A DNA stretch of 64,000 nt from Halobacillus litoralis (GTDB lineage Bacteria > Bacillota > Bacilli > Bacillales > Halobacillaceae): the NCBI RefSeq assembly GCF_009856445.1, contig NZ_WMFA01000008.1, positions 1 to 64,000 on the forward strand, written 5' to 3'. The notes beneath the pieces were generated by a model. The model saw nothing but the letters and a program-made list of their open reading frames with translations. It had not been told where the DNA came from and made no database searches. Position numbers and translations under genes: made by a program. This document shows positions 51,677 through 60,170 of the stretch, in pieces; position 1 is the first letter of the stretch; every line of letters starts with the position of its first letter.

Positions 51677-52264
51677 ATGAAGGAGATCCTCATCAATTAT
51701 ATGAAAAAATATAGTGATCGGAGTGAAGCGGAATTGGATAAGGTCGCTTCTGATGTCGTTATCACTCCATTCAATAAAGGGACGGTGTTGTTGCAACAGG
51801 GGGAGGTCACTGAGCAGTGTTTCTTTATTTTAAAAGGTTGTATCCGTAAGTTTGCTGTGAGCGAATCCGGAAAAGAAACGACCGTCGAATTTTATACGGA
51901 AGAACAGAGTGTAACCATCTTCCATCCACATGGATTATCTGATCAACCTTCCAAATATTCATTGGAATGCGTTGAAGATTGTGTCCTGGTCGTAGGTGAT
52001 TTATCTGAAGAGCAGGTGGTGTACGACACCAATCCAGGTCTTGAAACGATGATCCTCAAAATGGTGGAGGGCGACATGGGTGAAATCCATGATCATTTTG
52101 CGGCATTCATTTCATCCACTCCAGAAGAGCGGTATCAATCCATTCTTGAAAACAGGCCAGAATTGTTAAAAAGGGTCCCACAGCATCAGCTGGCCAGCTA
52201 CCTGGGGATAACGCCTGAATCCCTGAGTCGCATCAAGAAGCGGTTAGGAAGCTCCCAAATATGA
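51677..52264 (+). CDS. Crp/Fnr-family transcriptional regulator
   Basis: 195 residues: cyclic-nucleotide-binding-like beta roll (about 28-115; KGTVLLQQGEVTEQCFFILKGCIRKF) and a C-terminal HTH (QLASYLGITPESLSRIKKRL) whose recognition helix has the E181-x-x-S184-R185 pattern. No N-terminal Cys cluster, so it is not an oxygen-sensing [4Fe-4S] FNR; no intact cAMP contact was seen. It converges with the DUF4386 gene, overlapping it by 21 bp at the stops. AAAAGG site upstream. Confidence 0.88.
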   Translation: MKEILINYMKKYSDRSEAELDKVASDVVITPFNKGTVLLQQGEVTEQCFFILKGCIRKFAVSESGKETTVEFYTEEQSVTIFHPHGLSDQPSKYSLECVEDCVLVVGDLSEEQVVYDTNPGLETMILKMVEGDMGEIHDHFAAFISSTPEERYQSILENRPELLKRVPQHQLASYLGITPESLSRIKKRLGSSQI

Positions 52265-52963
52265 AGGTCGGGAGTTGTGTAGAGTCTGGATTCCTTTGAA
52301 GAACAGCCAGATCCCGAGTCCTAATTCGCCAATCATCATAGGAAGGCTTAAAAAGATCTCCATGTCAGCTGTCATAGTCTCATATTGAGGAAGTCCATTG
52401 TACATGGAATGGATCAAAGTATAGCTTACTCCCGCTATGATTAACAAAATACTTATCCATTTGGGAATAAAAGGAGCTTTTAGAGCCAAAATGCCCACCA
52501 TGATCAAGTGAAATCCGAATACGATCAGTCCTATCGACCAGAATTTCTCAAAAAGAAGAAGACTGTCCATCACTTGTTCAACTGTACCTGAATTGTCTAG
52601 AATGATCCGGCTTACAATCACTAGATGGAAGACAGCCATGGCAAGGATGATCGTGTAGAAGAGACGGAGAACTCCTACCAGTAATGCGTAAAGGGGATGG
52701 ATAGGTTTCAAGACTTTATAAAGTGCCCAGGCTACGATGAGATCAGTAAGAATAATAACGCCCCAGCCGGCGATTTCCATATGAAATAAGGAAAGTGAAG
52801 GCCGCAGGAGGTCATACGTTTTTGCTGCGTCTTCGTAGATGACCAATGAGCTGTGCGCGTATCCATAGGAGAAGAAAGCAGCAATGGTCATCAGCATCAA
52901 ACTTAAGCCGGCTATCATTGCTGGTTTTGGTTGGAAATCTTCCTTTCTTTTAACTGTTTTCAT
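52244..52963 (-). CDS. DUF4386-like membrane protein
   Basis: 239 residues, six membrane segments (about 16-35, 60-80, 90-110, 140-165, 170-190 and 208-228). Pattern (PAMIAGLSLMLMTIAAFFSYGYAH ... FGFHLIMVGILALK) fits DUF4386, a family often encoded beside Crp/Fnr regulators. CAAGGAGGT precedes ATG 52963. A site resembling an FNR box lies upstream at -41.5. Function unknown. Confidence 0.75.
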   Translation of the reverse strand: MKTVKRKEDFQPKPAMIAGLSLMLMTIAAFFSYGYAHSSLVIYEDAAKTYDLLRPSLSLFHMEIAGWGVIILTDLIVAWALYKVLKPIHPLYALLVGVLRLFYTIILAMAVFHLVIVSRIILDNSGTVEQVMDSLLLFEKFWSIGLIVFGFHLIMVGILALKAPFIPKWISILLIIAGVSYTLIHSMYNGLPQYETMTADMEIFLSLPMMIGELGLGIWLFFKGIQTLHNSRPSYLGAS

Positions 52964-52990
52964 TATAAACCTCCTTGTCTGTTTGATCTA

Positions 52991-53033
52991 ATTGTACGCC
53001 GGCCTGCGAAATCCCACATTGACTTAAGTCAAT
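52991..53033 (-). promoter_or_regulatory. DUF4386 promoter with FNR-like activator site centred at -41.5
   Basis: On the minus strand the -10 box TACAAT occupies 52996-52991, giving a start near 52984. The perfect 16-bp palindrome ATTGACTTAAGTCAAT (53018-53033; TTGAC-N4-GTCAA core) is centred at 53025.5, which is 41.5 bp upstream. No good -35 box is present, as expected for class II activation. The rest of 52964-53216 holds no gene. Confidence 0.72.
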
Positions 53034-53216
53034 AGATTCAAAAGAGTAGCCAGATGTTGCCCATCAATATTGATCATCTCAATGGAAATGTTTGATACTC
53101 AGTCTTTAAAAAAATGATTGGTTCGTGATTATCGAATTGGTTTTGATGGAGGATTCTGGCATCTGATGTAGAATGAGTTCGAATGGTGCAAAAGCAAATG
53201 AAAGGGAGGTGAATGA

Positions 53217-53708
53217 ATGGAACCGAAAATGATTGTACTGGAGGAAAAGAAAATGGTCGGTAAATCAATCCGGATGACCCTGGCTGAAGACGCTACCCAG
53301 GAGCTTTGGAAAAGTTTTATGCCTCACCGGCAATCCATTCCGGATCGTGTGGATGAAAGGCTTTACAACCTGAAAGTTTTTGATCAAGGATTCGACCCAA
53401 AACAATTTCATCCTTCCACCCCTTTTGTGAAGTGGGCAGCTGTGGAGGTTTTGCCACGAACTCATAATGAGGACCCTGGGATGGAAACCCTTGTTTTAAA
53501 GGGAGGGTTGTATGCCGTATTTTTGCATCGAGGTCCTGCTGATCGTTTCAATCAAACGTTGCAGTACATATTTGAAGAGTGGCTCCCAGCTTCTGCCTAC
53601 GATTTGGATGACAGGGCGCATTTCGAACGCTTCACCATTGACTATTATCCAGCTGATCCTGAAGCTGTGGAGGAAGTATGGATTCCTGTTAAAGCGGTGC
53701 ACGAATAA
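53217..53708 (+). CDS. GyrI-like / effector-binding domain protein
   Basis: 163 residues of the GyrI-like (SOUL/BmrR effector) fold: EEKKMVGKSIRMTL near the N terminus, WAAVEVLPRT in the middle, GGLYAVFLHRGPADRFNQTLQYIFEEWLP and HFERFTIDY toward the end. No DNA-binding domain, so a stand-alone ligand-binding protein. GGGAGGTG precedes ATG. Confidence 0.82.
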   Translation: MEPKMIVLEEKKMVGKSIRMTLAEDATQELWKSFMPHRQSIPDRVDERLYNLKVFDQGFDPKQFHPSTPFVKWAAVEVLPRTHNEDPGMETLVLKGGLYAVFLHRGPADRFNQTLQYIFEEWLPASAYDLDDRAHFERFTIDYYPADPEAVEEVWIPVKAVHE

Positions 53709-53827
53709 GTATGGAAGCATGGCTCTGCAAGGATGATTAAATGAAGGGTTCTTTTGTGAATTTCGTTCATTTCAGTTGAAGTCTTCCTCTCAGGAGGCAG
53801 GCATATGTAAGGATGAGGAGTCGTAGT

Positions 53828-54643
53828 ATGGAATTTGTTACAGTGAAAGTCCTCTATATTGCTTTATTCATTTTAGTGATCCATACCATAGAAACCCTGG
53901 CTTATGCGGTGCGATTATCAGGAGCAAGAGTAGGATTGATCGCTTCTGCGCTATCTCTGTTCAACTTGATGGTCATTGTCTCAAGGATGGCCAATATGAT
54001 GCAGCAGCCGTTTACGGGGAGTTTGATTGACACCGCTCCCGCGGCAGATCCTCTCTCCTTTGTAGAAAGTCAATACAGGGTCATTTTGGGAGCCTCCACG
54101 GTGGGGACGATTCTCGGGATGATTTTACTTCCGACCTTTGTGGCCTTGTTTTCACGGTCGATCATTCGTTTATCAGAAAAAGGGGGATCGATCCCTTCCT
54201 TGTTTCGGATGCTTTTTTCCATCGAATACATAAAAAGAGGGTTGCACCAAATCCACCTTCCCAACAGAAAGTACCTGAAGGGTTTTTCATTGGACCATAT
54301 CCCGAAGCGGTTGTTTTTCAACAATATGATTGTGACATCGATTTATACCGTGGGTGTTTTGTCAGCATTGTACGCGGCCCTGCTGGTTCCAGAAAGAGCC
54401 TCTACAGCCATCATGGCTTCTGGTTTGATTAACGGAATCGCCACTATTCTATTAGTCATTTTCGTTGATCCTAAAATCTCCGTCATGGCCGATGATGTTA
54501 TTAATAAAAAGGGAGATTATAGTAAACTGAAAAATTTATCGCTTATGATGATCACATCCAGACTGTTCGGAACGCTTTTGGCGCAGCTCGTTTTCATCCC
54601 GGGTGCAAAATACATTGCCTGGTTCACAAAGTTTATCGTGTAA
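53828..54643 (+). CDS. amj: Lipid II flippase Amj family
   Basis: 271 residues, six membrane segments, matching Amj (formerly YdaH, DUF2837) in length and in conserved parts: IHTIETLAYAVRLSGAR near 21-37, SLFNLMVIVSRMANMMQQPFTGSLID near 45-70. Amj is an alternative to MurJ for flipping lipid II to the outer face. ATG at 53828 is preferred over 53813 because GAGGAG is 8 bp upstream. It is followed 19 bp later by a P-loop protein gene. Confidence 0.85.
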   Translation: MEFVTVKVLYIALFILVIHTIETLAYAVRLSGARVGLIASALSLFNLMVIVSRMANMMQQPFTGSLIDTAPAADPLSFVESQYRVILGASTVGTILGMILLPTFVALFSRSIIRLSEKGGSIPSLFRMLFSIEYIKRGLHQIHLPNRKYLKGFSLDHIPKRLFFNNMIVTSIYTVGVLSALYAALLVPERASTAIMASGLINGIATILLVIFVDPKISVMADDVINKKGDYSKLKNLSLMMITSRLFGTLLAQLVFIPGAKYIAWFTKFIV

Positions 54644-54662
54644 TGGGAAAAGGGGGAGTTTG

Positions 54663-55205
54663 GTGGGAGACATAAAGAAAATACATATCATCGGTTCGGT
54701 TGCGAGTGGGAAGACGACTTTGGCAAGAAAGCTATCTGGAGAGTTGAACCTTCCTTATCATGAGCTGGATAATGTCGTTTGGAAGAGGCACCAGTCGGGC
54801 GATATTCGAAGAACAGAAGAGGAGAGGGCCGAGTACTTGAAGGGTATTGTCGGGATGGAAGGATGGATCATGGAAGGTGTCCACAATGAGTGGTGGGTGG
54901 AAGAAAGTTTCCGTCATGCGGATGTCATCATTTTCCTCGATACGAACTACAATGTCCGGACTTACCGGATTATCAAGCGGTTCATTTTACAAAAGTTACG
55001 TTTGGAGAACGCTCATTATACACCTACCTTCCGAATCTTCCTTAAGATGTTCAAGTGGAATAAGTATTTTGAAGAAAACGGGAAACCACACTTTTTTCAA
55101 GCTTTTGAGGAAGTTCAAGATAAAGTGCTCAAGGTGAGTACAATTAAAGAGTTGGATCAGAGACTAACTTCTCTTCGATCGAATTCTTCAGTAGAAAATA
55201 AGTGA
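54663..55205 (+). CDS. P-loop nucleotide kinase-like protein (FlaR/topology-modulation type)
   Basis: 180 residues with Walker A GSVASGKTTLA near 11-21, then LDNVVWKR, GWIMEGVHNEWW and ADVIIFLDTNYNVRTYRIIKR: the adenylate-kinase-like family often annotated as topology modulation protein. GTG at 54663 has GGGGGAG upstream. Probably transcribed with amj. True substrate unknown. Confidence 0.78.
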   Translation: MGDIKKIHIIGSVASGKTTLARKLSGELNLPYHELDNVVWKRHQSGDIRRTEEERAEYLKGIVGMEGWIMEGVHNEWWVEESFRHADVIIFLDTNYNVRTYRIIKRFILQKLRLENAHYTPTFRIFLKMFKWNKYFEENGKPHFFQAFEEVQDKVLKVSTIKELDQRLTSLRSNSSVENK

Positions 55206-55227
55206 TGCAGCTTTTGAAAGCGCCTAT

Positions 55228-55265
55228 GGAAAGCCACAGGAAAATGGTGGTTTTCTTTTTTTATG
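55228..55265 (+). terminator. Terminator after the P-loop gene
   Basis: AAAGCCAC and GTGGTTTT pair with a GU step, followed by C and T7. Confidence 0.7.
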
Positions 55266-55390
55266 AAGAAATATTTGTTGATATAACAAGGGTTGTAGCC
55301 TTTTTTAAAACTTTTTGTGTTTTTTTGTGATCCAAATTGCATCTCCTCTCGTTAGCTTAGTGAAATCAAAATTAAGAGGAGTGGTTGGAA

Positions 55391-56761
55391 ATGAAAAAAC
55401 AAATCAATTGGAAAAAGTCTTTAATCGCTTTGCCGATGTCTGCAGCACTTATGTTGCCGACAGCCACGGTTACATTCGCCGATGATCACGGAGATCACGA
55501 AAAAATGTCAGATGTAACGGTATCGACGCCGGCTGCTGATTTACGCGCAACCCTTGATCAATCCCTTTCCGAGCACGCCTACCTTGCCGTTGTAACGATG
55601 CAGAAGGGGATTGAGGGAGCCGAGGATTTTGATGCAGCGGCAGCAGCTCTTGAAGGAAATACACAGGATTTGACCGCAGCGATTGCTTCCGTTTATGGAG
55701 ACGAAGCTGGCCAGAAGTTCGAATCGATGTGGTCTGAACATATCGGATATTTTGTAGACTACGTGAAAGCGACAGCTGAAGAAGATGAAGCTGGACGTGA
55801 AGAAGCGTTGAGTAACTTGGATGACTATCGTGAAGATTTCTCCATGTTCCTGGAAACAGCAACAGGTGAGCGCTTAGAAGCATCCTCTCTGGCTGAAGGT
55901 CTGCAAATGCACGTCAATCAGCTGATCGGTGCTTTTGACAATTATGAAGAAGGCGACTTTGATGAAGCCTATCAAAAACTACGCACGAGTATCGACCATA
56001 TGTATGGAGTAGGAAAAGGTCTATCCACTGCGATTACGGACCAATTCCCTGATAAATTCGAAAACACGAATCCAGCGACACCGGCGGCTGATCTTCGTGC
56101 AGACTTGAACCATCTGCTATCTGAGCACGCAGCCCTTGCCGTCCTTGCGATGCAAAAAGGCGGAGATGGTGCGGAGGACTTTGAAAATGCTGCAGCTGCG
56201 CTCAGCAATAATACCGAGGACCTGACAGCGGCTATCACTTCTGTTTATGGCGATGAAGCCGGACAGCAGTTTGAAGATATGTGGTCTGAGCATATTGGAT
56301 ACTTCGTTGACTATGTAGAAGCGACAGGGGCCGGAGATGAAGAAGCCAAAGAACAAGCACTGACGGCTCTCGACGGTTACCGTGCAGATTTCTCCGAGTT
56401 CCTTGATACAGCGACAGAAGGTGGATTAGAAGCAGAAGCGACTGCTGAAGGCCTTCAAATGCACGTAAACCAATTGACAGGATCGTTTGACAGTTATGTA
56501 GATGGTGACTTTGATGCTGCTTATGATCAGCTTCGTGAAGCGTATGCTCACATGTATGGGGTAGGTGAAGGACTATCTGGTGCCATCGTCGCGCAAAACC
56601 CGGACATGTTCGCCTCAGACATGCCTTCTGAAATGCCGGACACAGGTCTTGGTGGAACGGCAGATGAGGGATTGAACGCTTGGATGATCGCTTTCGCAAG
56701 TATGGCAGCCGTCCTATTCGCCGCAATGATCGGCGTACGCAAAAGCAAAAACAATGCCTAA
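55391..56761 (+). CDS. Cell-wall-anchored protein with two His-bearing helical repeats
   Basis: 456 residues. Signal peptide about 1-30 (FADDHGDH after it), two homologous all-alpha units of about 175 residues (near 43-215 and 220-395), and a C-terminal sortase-type signal: MPDTG at 415-419, a hydrophobic stretch and RKSKNNA. Each unit has matched elements LSEHA, MWSEHIGYFVDYV, GLQMHVNQLxGxFDxY and HMYGVGxGLSxAI, with histidines at equivalent places, suggesting metal or heme ligands in a four-helix bundle. Very acidic, as in halophiles. Some relatives are named copper amine oxidase-like; no amine oxidase motif is seen. ATG 55391 follows GAGGAG. Confidence 0.78.
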   Translation: MKKQINWKKSLIALPMSAALMLPTATVTFADDHGDHEKMSDVTVSTPAADLRATLDQSLSEHAYLAVVTMQKGIEGAEDFDAAAAALEGNTQDLTAAIASVYGDEAGQKFESMWSEHIGYFVDYVKATAEEDEAGREEALSNLDDYREDFSMFLETATGERLEASSLAEGLQMHVNQLIGAFDNYEEGDFDEAYQKLRTSIDHMYGVGKGLSTAITDQFPDKFENTNPATPAADLRADLNHLLSEHAALAVLAMQKGGDGAEDFENAAAALSNNTEDLTAAITSVYGDEAGQQFEDMWSEHIGYFVDYVEATGAGDEEAKEQALTALDGYRADFSEFLDTATEGGLEAEATAEGLQMHVNQLTGSFDSYVDGDFDAAYDQLREAYAHMYGVGEGLSGAIVAQNPDMFASDMPSEMPDTGLGGTADEGLNAWMIAFASMAAVLFAAMIGVRKSKNNA

Positions 56762-56908
56762 AAGTTAGTTATTTTATTTACTGAATTTACCACACCAGGT
56801 CATACAGATATTTCCATTATTTACAGAAGGCTTTGTCATGGTCAACAAGGTTTCTGGTCTCTCACATGGATGATTATTTAACCTATTCACTTGCACAGGG
56901 GGAGGGTT

Positions 56909-56947
56909 AACAGGTATCTATTTTCATATAGATGCCTGTTTTTTTTC
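56909..56947 (+). terminator. Terminator downstream of the wall-anchored gene
   Basis: AACAGGTATCTAT (56909-56921) pairs with ATAGATGCCTGTT (56928-56940), followed by T6. The stretches 56762-56908 and 56948-57113 hold no gene. Confidence 0.82.
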
Positions 56948-57113
56948 GGCTGTCTTCAAGGGAAAGAAGGCCGTTTTCTGAAAAAACTGATCTATTCCTA
57001 TGAATCATGTTATGATGGTCGATAATCATCTAACTTTCACTACAGATTAGAAAAGTGTCCATCCAATATTAATTACCCTCTCATAACCAGCGTCATTTGA
57101 AGGAGGTCCGCAG

Positions 57114-57767
57114 ATGCAATACATAGGCTTGGACTTATCGGGACCCAGTAACACGAAAGACACCGTACTCGTTCATTTTCAGAAGCAGGGAGACAAGCTT
57201 TATTATGAACAACATGAAACACCTGTGAATGACCATGGTTTACTTACATACATAGAGTCTTTAGCGAATAGAGATTCCGTCACGATAGGGATAGACGCTC
57301 CATTATCCTATGAAGACGGGGGAGGAGACAGGGAAAGCGACAAAGCCTTGAGAAGCTTTGTAACTGAGCTGGGTATGAAAGGGGCCTCCATCATGCCGCC
57401 GACGATGATGCGCATGGTGTACTTATCCTTGAGAGGGATCCGGATCACGAGAGAAATTGAACGCCTTTCCACGCCATATGAGATTCATCTCGTGGAAGTC
57501 CATCCTGGAGCCGCCCTGGGAGCAAGAATGGAAAATATCGATGATGTGCTTTACTACAAACAGGACCACTCGATTCGTAAAAGAATAAGAACATGGTTCG
57601 ATTCACAACAAATGCTGGGTGTACCGGAAAGAATGGCTGAAGAATCTCACACCATCGACGCTTGTGCAGCTGCTCTTGCGGCCTGGCACTGGCAGGATCC
57701 TGACCACGAACCCGCCTGGCTGTTCAGGGCATGCCCGCCTCTTCACCCTTATGAATTTTGTTGTTGA
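57114..57767 (+). CDS. DUF429 protein (predicted RNase H-like nuclease)
   Basis: 217 residues. RNase H-like core: GLDLSGPSN near 5-13, GIDAPLSY near 61 and VEVHPGAAL near 129, plus SHTIDACAAALAAW near 180, the DUF429 pattern with acidic residues in each. Biological role unknown. AAGGAGGT precedes ATG. Weakly linked to the next gene (95 bp apart). Confidence 0.8.
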   Translation: MQYIGLDLSGPSNTKDTVLVHFQKQGDKLYYEQHETPVNDHGLLTYIESLANRDSVTIGIDAPLSYEDGGGDRESDKALRSFVTELGMKGASIMPPTMMRMVYLSLRGIRITREIERLSTPYEIHLVEVHPGAALGARMENIDDVLYYKQDHSIRKRIRTWFDSQQMLGVPERMAEESHTIDACAAALAAWHWQDPDHEPAWLFRACPPLHPYEFCC

Positions 57768-57862
57768 TACCTTCAAATGGCGTAAATGAACACTCGCTCC
57801 CTGCAAGAGTGGGGGCCTTAAATGACTAGGAAGTTTTAAATAGGAAAGGAGACACAATCAAC

Positions 57863-58633
57863 ATGAAACCATTGAAAGAAAGAACATCCATTCGAAACGA
57901 AGAAAACACCGGTACAACATCCGGTTTATGTGAAGGATATATTCAAACCAATATGGTGACCCTCCCGAAAGCGTATGCCTTCGATTTTTTGTTGTTCTGC
58001 ATGAGGAATCCGAAGCCTTGCCCCTTGGTCGAAGTAATGGAAGCGGGGCAGACCGAACCGAAAGTGGCGGAGGCGGATATCCGGACCGACCTGCCGCGTT
58101 ACCGCATTTACCGTGATGGAAAGTTTTCAGAAGAAGTCCTGAACATCTCCGACGTATGGCAGGATGATTTCGTAACGTTTCTCATCGGCTGTAGTTTCAC
58201 TTTTGAAAAAGCGCTCCTTGATGGAGGAATCCCTTTGTTCCACCAGCAGCAAAAAAAAGTCGTTCCTATGTTCGACACAACCATACCGCTCGAGCCTGCC
58301 GGAATTTTCAAAGGGAATATGGTCGTCAGTATGCGGGCGATCCCGAACGATTTAGTCGATCAGGCCCTTGCCATATCCGAACGATTTGAACAATCACACG
58401 GCAGTCCTGTCCATATCGGGGCCCCGGAAGAAATCGGAATCAAGGATCTTGAGAATCCGGATTATGGAGAAGCCGTCGAATTCGACGCTGCAGAAGCGAC
58501 GCCTGTTTTTTGGGCGTGCGGGGTGACCCCACAAAATGCGGCGCTTCAAGCGAAGCCACCAATCATGATTACCCATGCTCCGGGTCATATGTTGATTACC
58601 GATCAATTGGATCCGAATTATGAAAATGGGTAA
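57863..58633 (+). CDS. DUF1445 putative hydro-lyase (YcsI-like)
   Basis: 256 residues of the D-glutamate cyclase-like / YcsI family: GLCEGYIQTNMVTLPKAYAFDFLLFCMRNPKPCPLVEV near 22, FLIGCSFTFEKALLDGGIP near 108, VFWACGVTPQNAALQAKPPIMITHAPGHM near 215. Conserved Cys and His may be catalytic. In B. subtilis ycsI sits with 5-oxoprolinase (pxp) genes; none is here. Confidence 0.87.
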   Translation: MKPLKERTSIRNEENTGTTSGLCEGYIQTNMVTLPKAYAFDFLLFCMRNPKPCPLVEVMEAGQTEPKVAEADIRTDLPRYRIYRDGKFSEEVLNISDVWQDDFVTFLIGCSFTFEKALLDGGIPLFHQQQKKVVPMFDTTIPLEPAGIFKGNMVVSMRAIPNDLVDQALAISERFEQSHGSPVHIGAPEEIGIKDLENPDYGEAVEFDAAEATPVFWACGVTPQNAALQAKPPIMITHAPGHMLITDQLDPNYENG

Positions 58634-58724
58634 CTCTTACCAAACAAGATTCCGAACTTGCAACAAAGCCCCTGTAGTGATAAGTTTTTCTTAACAAAAC
58701 CTTTACAAAACAGGAGCGATACAT

Positions 58725-59669
58725 ATGGATACACAATCTCAGATGAAGCTTTTTACATTAAACTCCAATGAACCATTGGCTCAGGAAATAGCAGAGATCC
58801 TGGAAGTTCCTTTAGGGAAGAGTAAAGTCGTCCGTTTCAGTGATGGAGAAGTGCAGATCAATATCGAAGAAAGTGTGCGCGGTGACGATATCTACCTGAT
58901 TCAGTCCACCTCCCAGCCGGTCAATGAGCATGTGATGGAAATGTTGATCATGGTCGACGCCTTGAAGCGCGCTTCCGCTAAGACGATCAATGTGGTCATT
59001 CCTTATTACGGGTATGCTCGCCAGGACCGCAAAGCACGTGCCCGTGAACCGATCACAGCGAAATTGATTGCCAACCTTCTGGAGAAGGCAGGAGCTGACA
59101 GAGTCATCTCTTTGGACTTGCATGCCCCGCAGATCCAAGGTTTCTTCAACATTCCGGTTGATCAGCTGCAGGGAATCCCGATCCTGGGAGAGTACTTCAA
59201 AACGAAAGACATCGAAGACCTTGTTGTTGTCGCTCCTAATACAAGCGGTTTAAACCGTGTAAGAAAGATGGCGAACATCCTTGATGCCCCTCTTGCGTTC
59301 ATCGATAAACGAAAAGCAGAACCCGGGGAACCAGAAGTCCGTGACGTTGTCGGAGAAGTGGAAGGCAAAAATGTCATCATCGTCGATGATATGATGGATA
59401 CAGCAGGTACCGTGACTGTAGCTGCCGATATTCTCCATGAAAATGGCGTCAATGATATCTATGCCTGCGGTACGCACGCGGTATTATCCGATCCGGCCGT
59501 CATTAAAATTGAGCAGTCTCCAATCAAAGAATTGGTCATCACGAATTCCATCTTCCAGCCGGAAGAAAAACAGATTGATAAAATGACCGTGCTTTCTGTT
59601 GCGCCTCTGCTCGCAGATGCGTTGCTCCGCGTCCAGCACGAGCATTCCGTGAGTGTCCTGTTTGATTAA
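58725..59669 (+). CDS. Ribose-phosphate pyrophosphokinase (PRPP synthetase)
   Basis: 314 residues. Complete: [18 protein letters not shown] near 97-114, [11 protein letters not shown] near 130, and the PRPP loop [13 protein letters not shown] near 216-228. The usual Bacillus prs follows glmU; this gene is alone between an orphan hydro-lyase and a PadR unit, so it may be a second copy. CAGGAGCG precedes ATG. Whether another prs exists cannot be seen. Confidence 0.9.
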   Translation: MDTQSQMKLFTLNSNEPLAQEIAEILEVPLGKSKVVRFSDGEVQINIEESVRGDDIYLIQSTSQPVNEHVMEMLIMVDALKRASAKTINVVIPYYGYARQDRKARAREPITAKLIANLLEKAGADRVISLDLHAPQIQGFFNIPVDQLQGIPILGEYFKTKDIEDLVVVAPNTSGLNRVRKMANILDAPLAFIDKRKAEPGEPEVRDVVGEVEGKNVIIVDDMMDTAGTVTVAADILHENGVNDIYACGTHAVLSDPAVIKIEQSPIKELVITNSIFQPEEKQIDKMTVLSVAPLLADALLRVQHEHSVSVLFD

Positions 59670-59685
59670 TTTTTAATGTTCAAAT

Positions 59686-59714
59686 GCACCTCTTTCCGAA
59701 GAGGTGCTTTTTTT
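59686..59714 (+). terminator. Terminator after the PRPP synthetase gene
   Basis: GCACCTCTT (59686-59694) pairs with AAGAGGTGC (59699-59707), followed by T7. Confidence 0.88.
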
Positions 59715-59749
59715 GTTTGAACAATTATTATAGATCTATGAAAATACAG

Positions 59750-59808
59750 TTGCACATACAATACTGTATGACATATACTAAGTGTAGATAGTGTTTGTCG
59801 TACAGTAT
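59750..59808 (+). promoter_or_regulatory. PadR operon promoter and inverted repeat
   Basis: TTGCAC (59750-59755), an 18-bp spacer and TATACT (59774-59779). ATACTGTA (59761-59768) and its exact inverse TACAGTAT (59801-59808) flank the expected start; a further half-site ATACAGT lies at 59744-59750. A layout suited to autoregulation by PadR. Confidence 0.6.
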
Positions 59809-59825
59809 ATAGAGGAGTGAAGATT

Positions 59826-60170
59826 TTGAGTCAACTACTGAACTCATTGCTGACCGAACAGCGGAGGGGGAACCTGACGTTGGCGGTCCTAAGTCAGCTG
59901 CGGACGCCGCAATATGGGTACTCTCTCGTAAAACGATTAGAAGATTCAGGCATCACCATTGACCAAAGTACGCTTTACCCTTTGCTTCGCCGGTTGGAAA
60001 AAAAAGACCTGGTCACGAGCAGCTGGGATACTACAGAGTCCCGCCCCCGGAAGTATTATGTATTGAGTGTTTATGGGGAAAATGTTTTTCAAACGTTGAA
60101 GGAAGAATGGAAAAAAGCGACGAATGAATTGTTCCGCTTATTGGAGGAGGAGAACAATGAAATGGATTGA
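59826..60170 (+). CDS. PadR-family transcriptional regulator
   Basis: 114 residues. Winged helix: RGNLTLAVLSQLRTPQYGYSLVKRLEDSG ... TLYPLLRRLEKKDLVTSSW, then SRPRKYYVLS, all family hallmarks, and a C-terminal dimerisation helix. TTG at 59826 has GAGGAG 9 bp upstream; the GTG at 59817 sits inside that site. It overlaps the HAAS gene by 14 bp, so the pair is translationally coupled. Confidence 0.88.
   Translation: MSQLLNSLLTEQRRGNLTLAVLSQLRTPQYGYSLVKRLEDSGITIDQSTLYPLLRRLEKKDLVTSSWDTTESRPRKYYVLSVYGENVFQTLKEEWKKATNELFRLLEEENNEMD

Noticed and set aside
55470-56754. Minus-strand frames opposite the wall-anchored protein
   Set aside because: Shadows produced by the codon bias of the acidic repeat protein.
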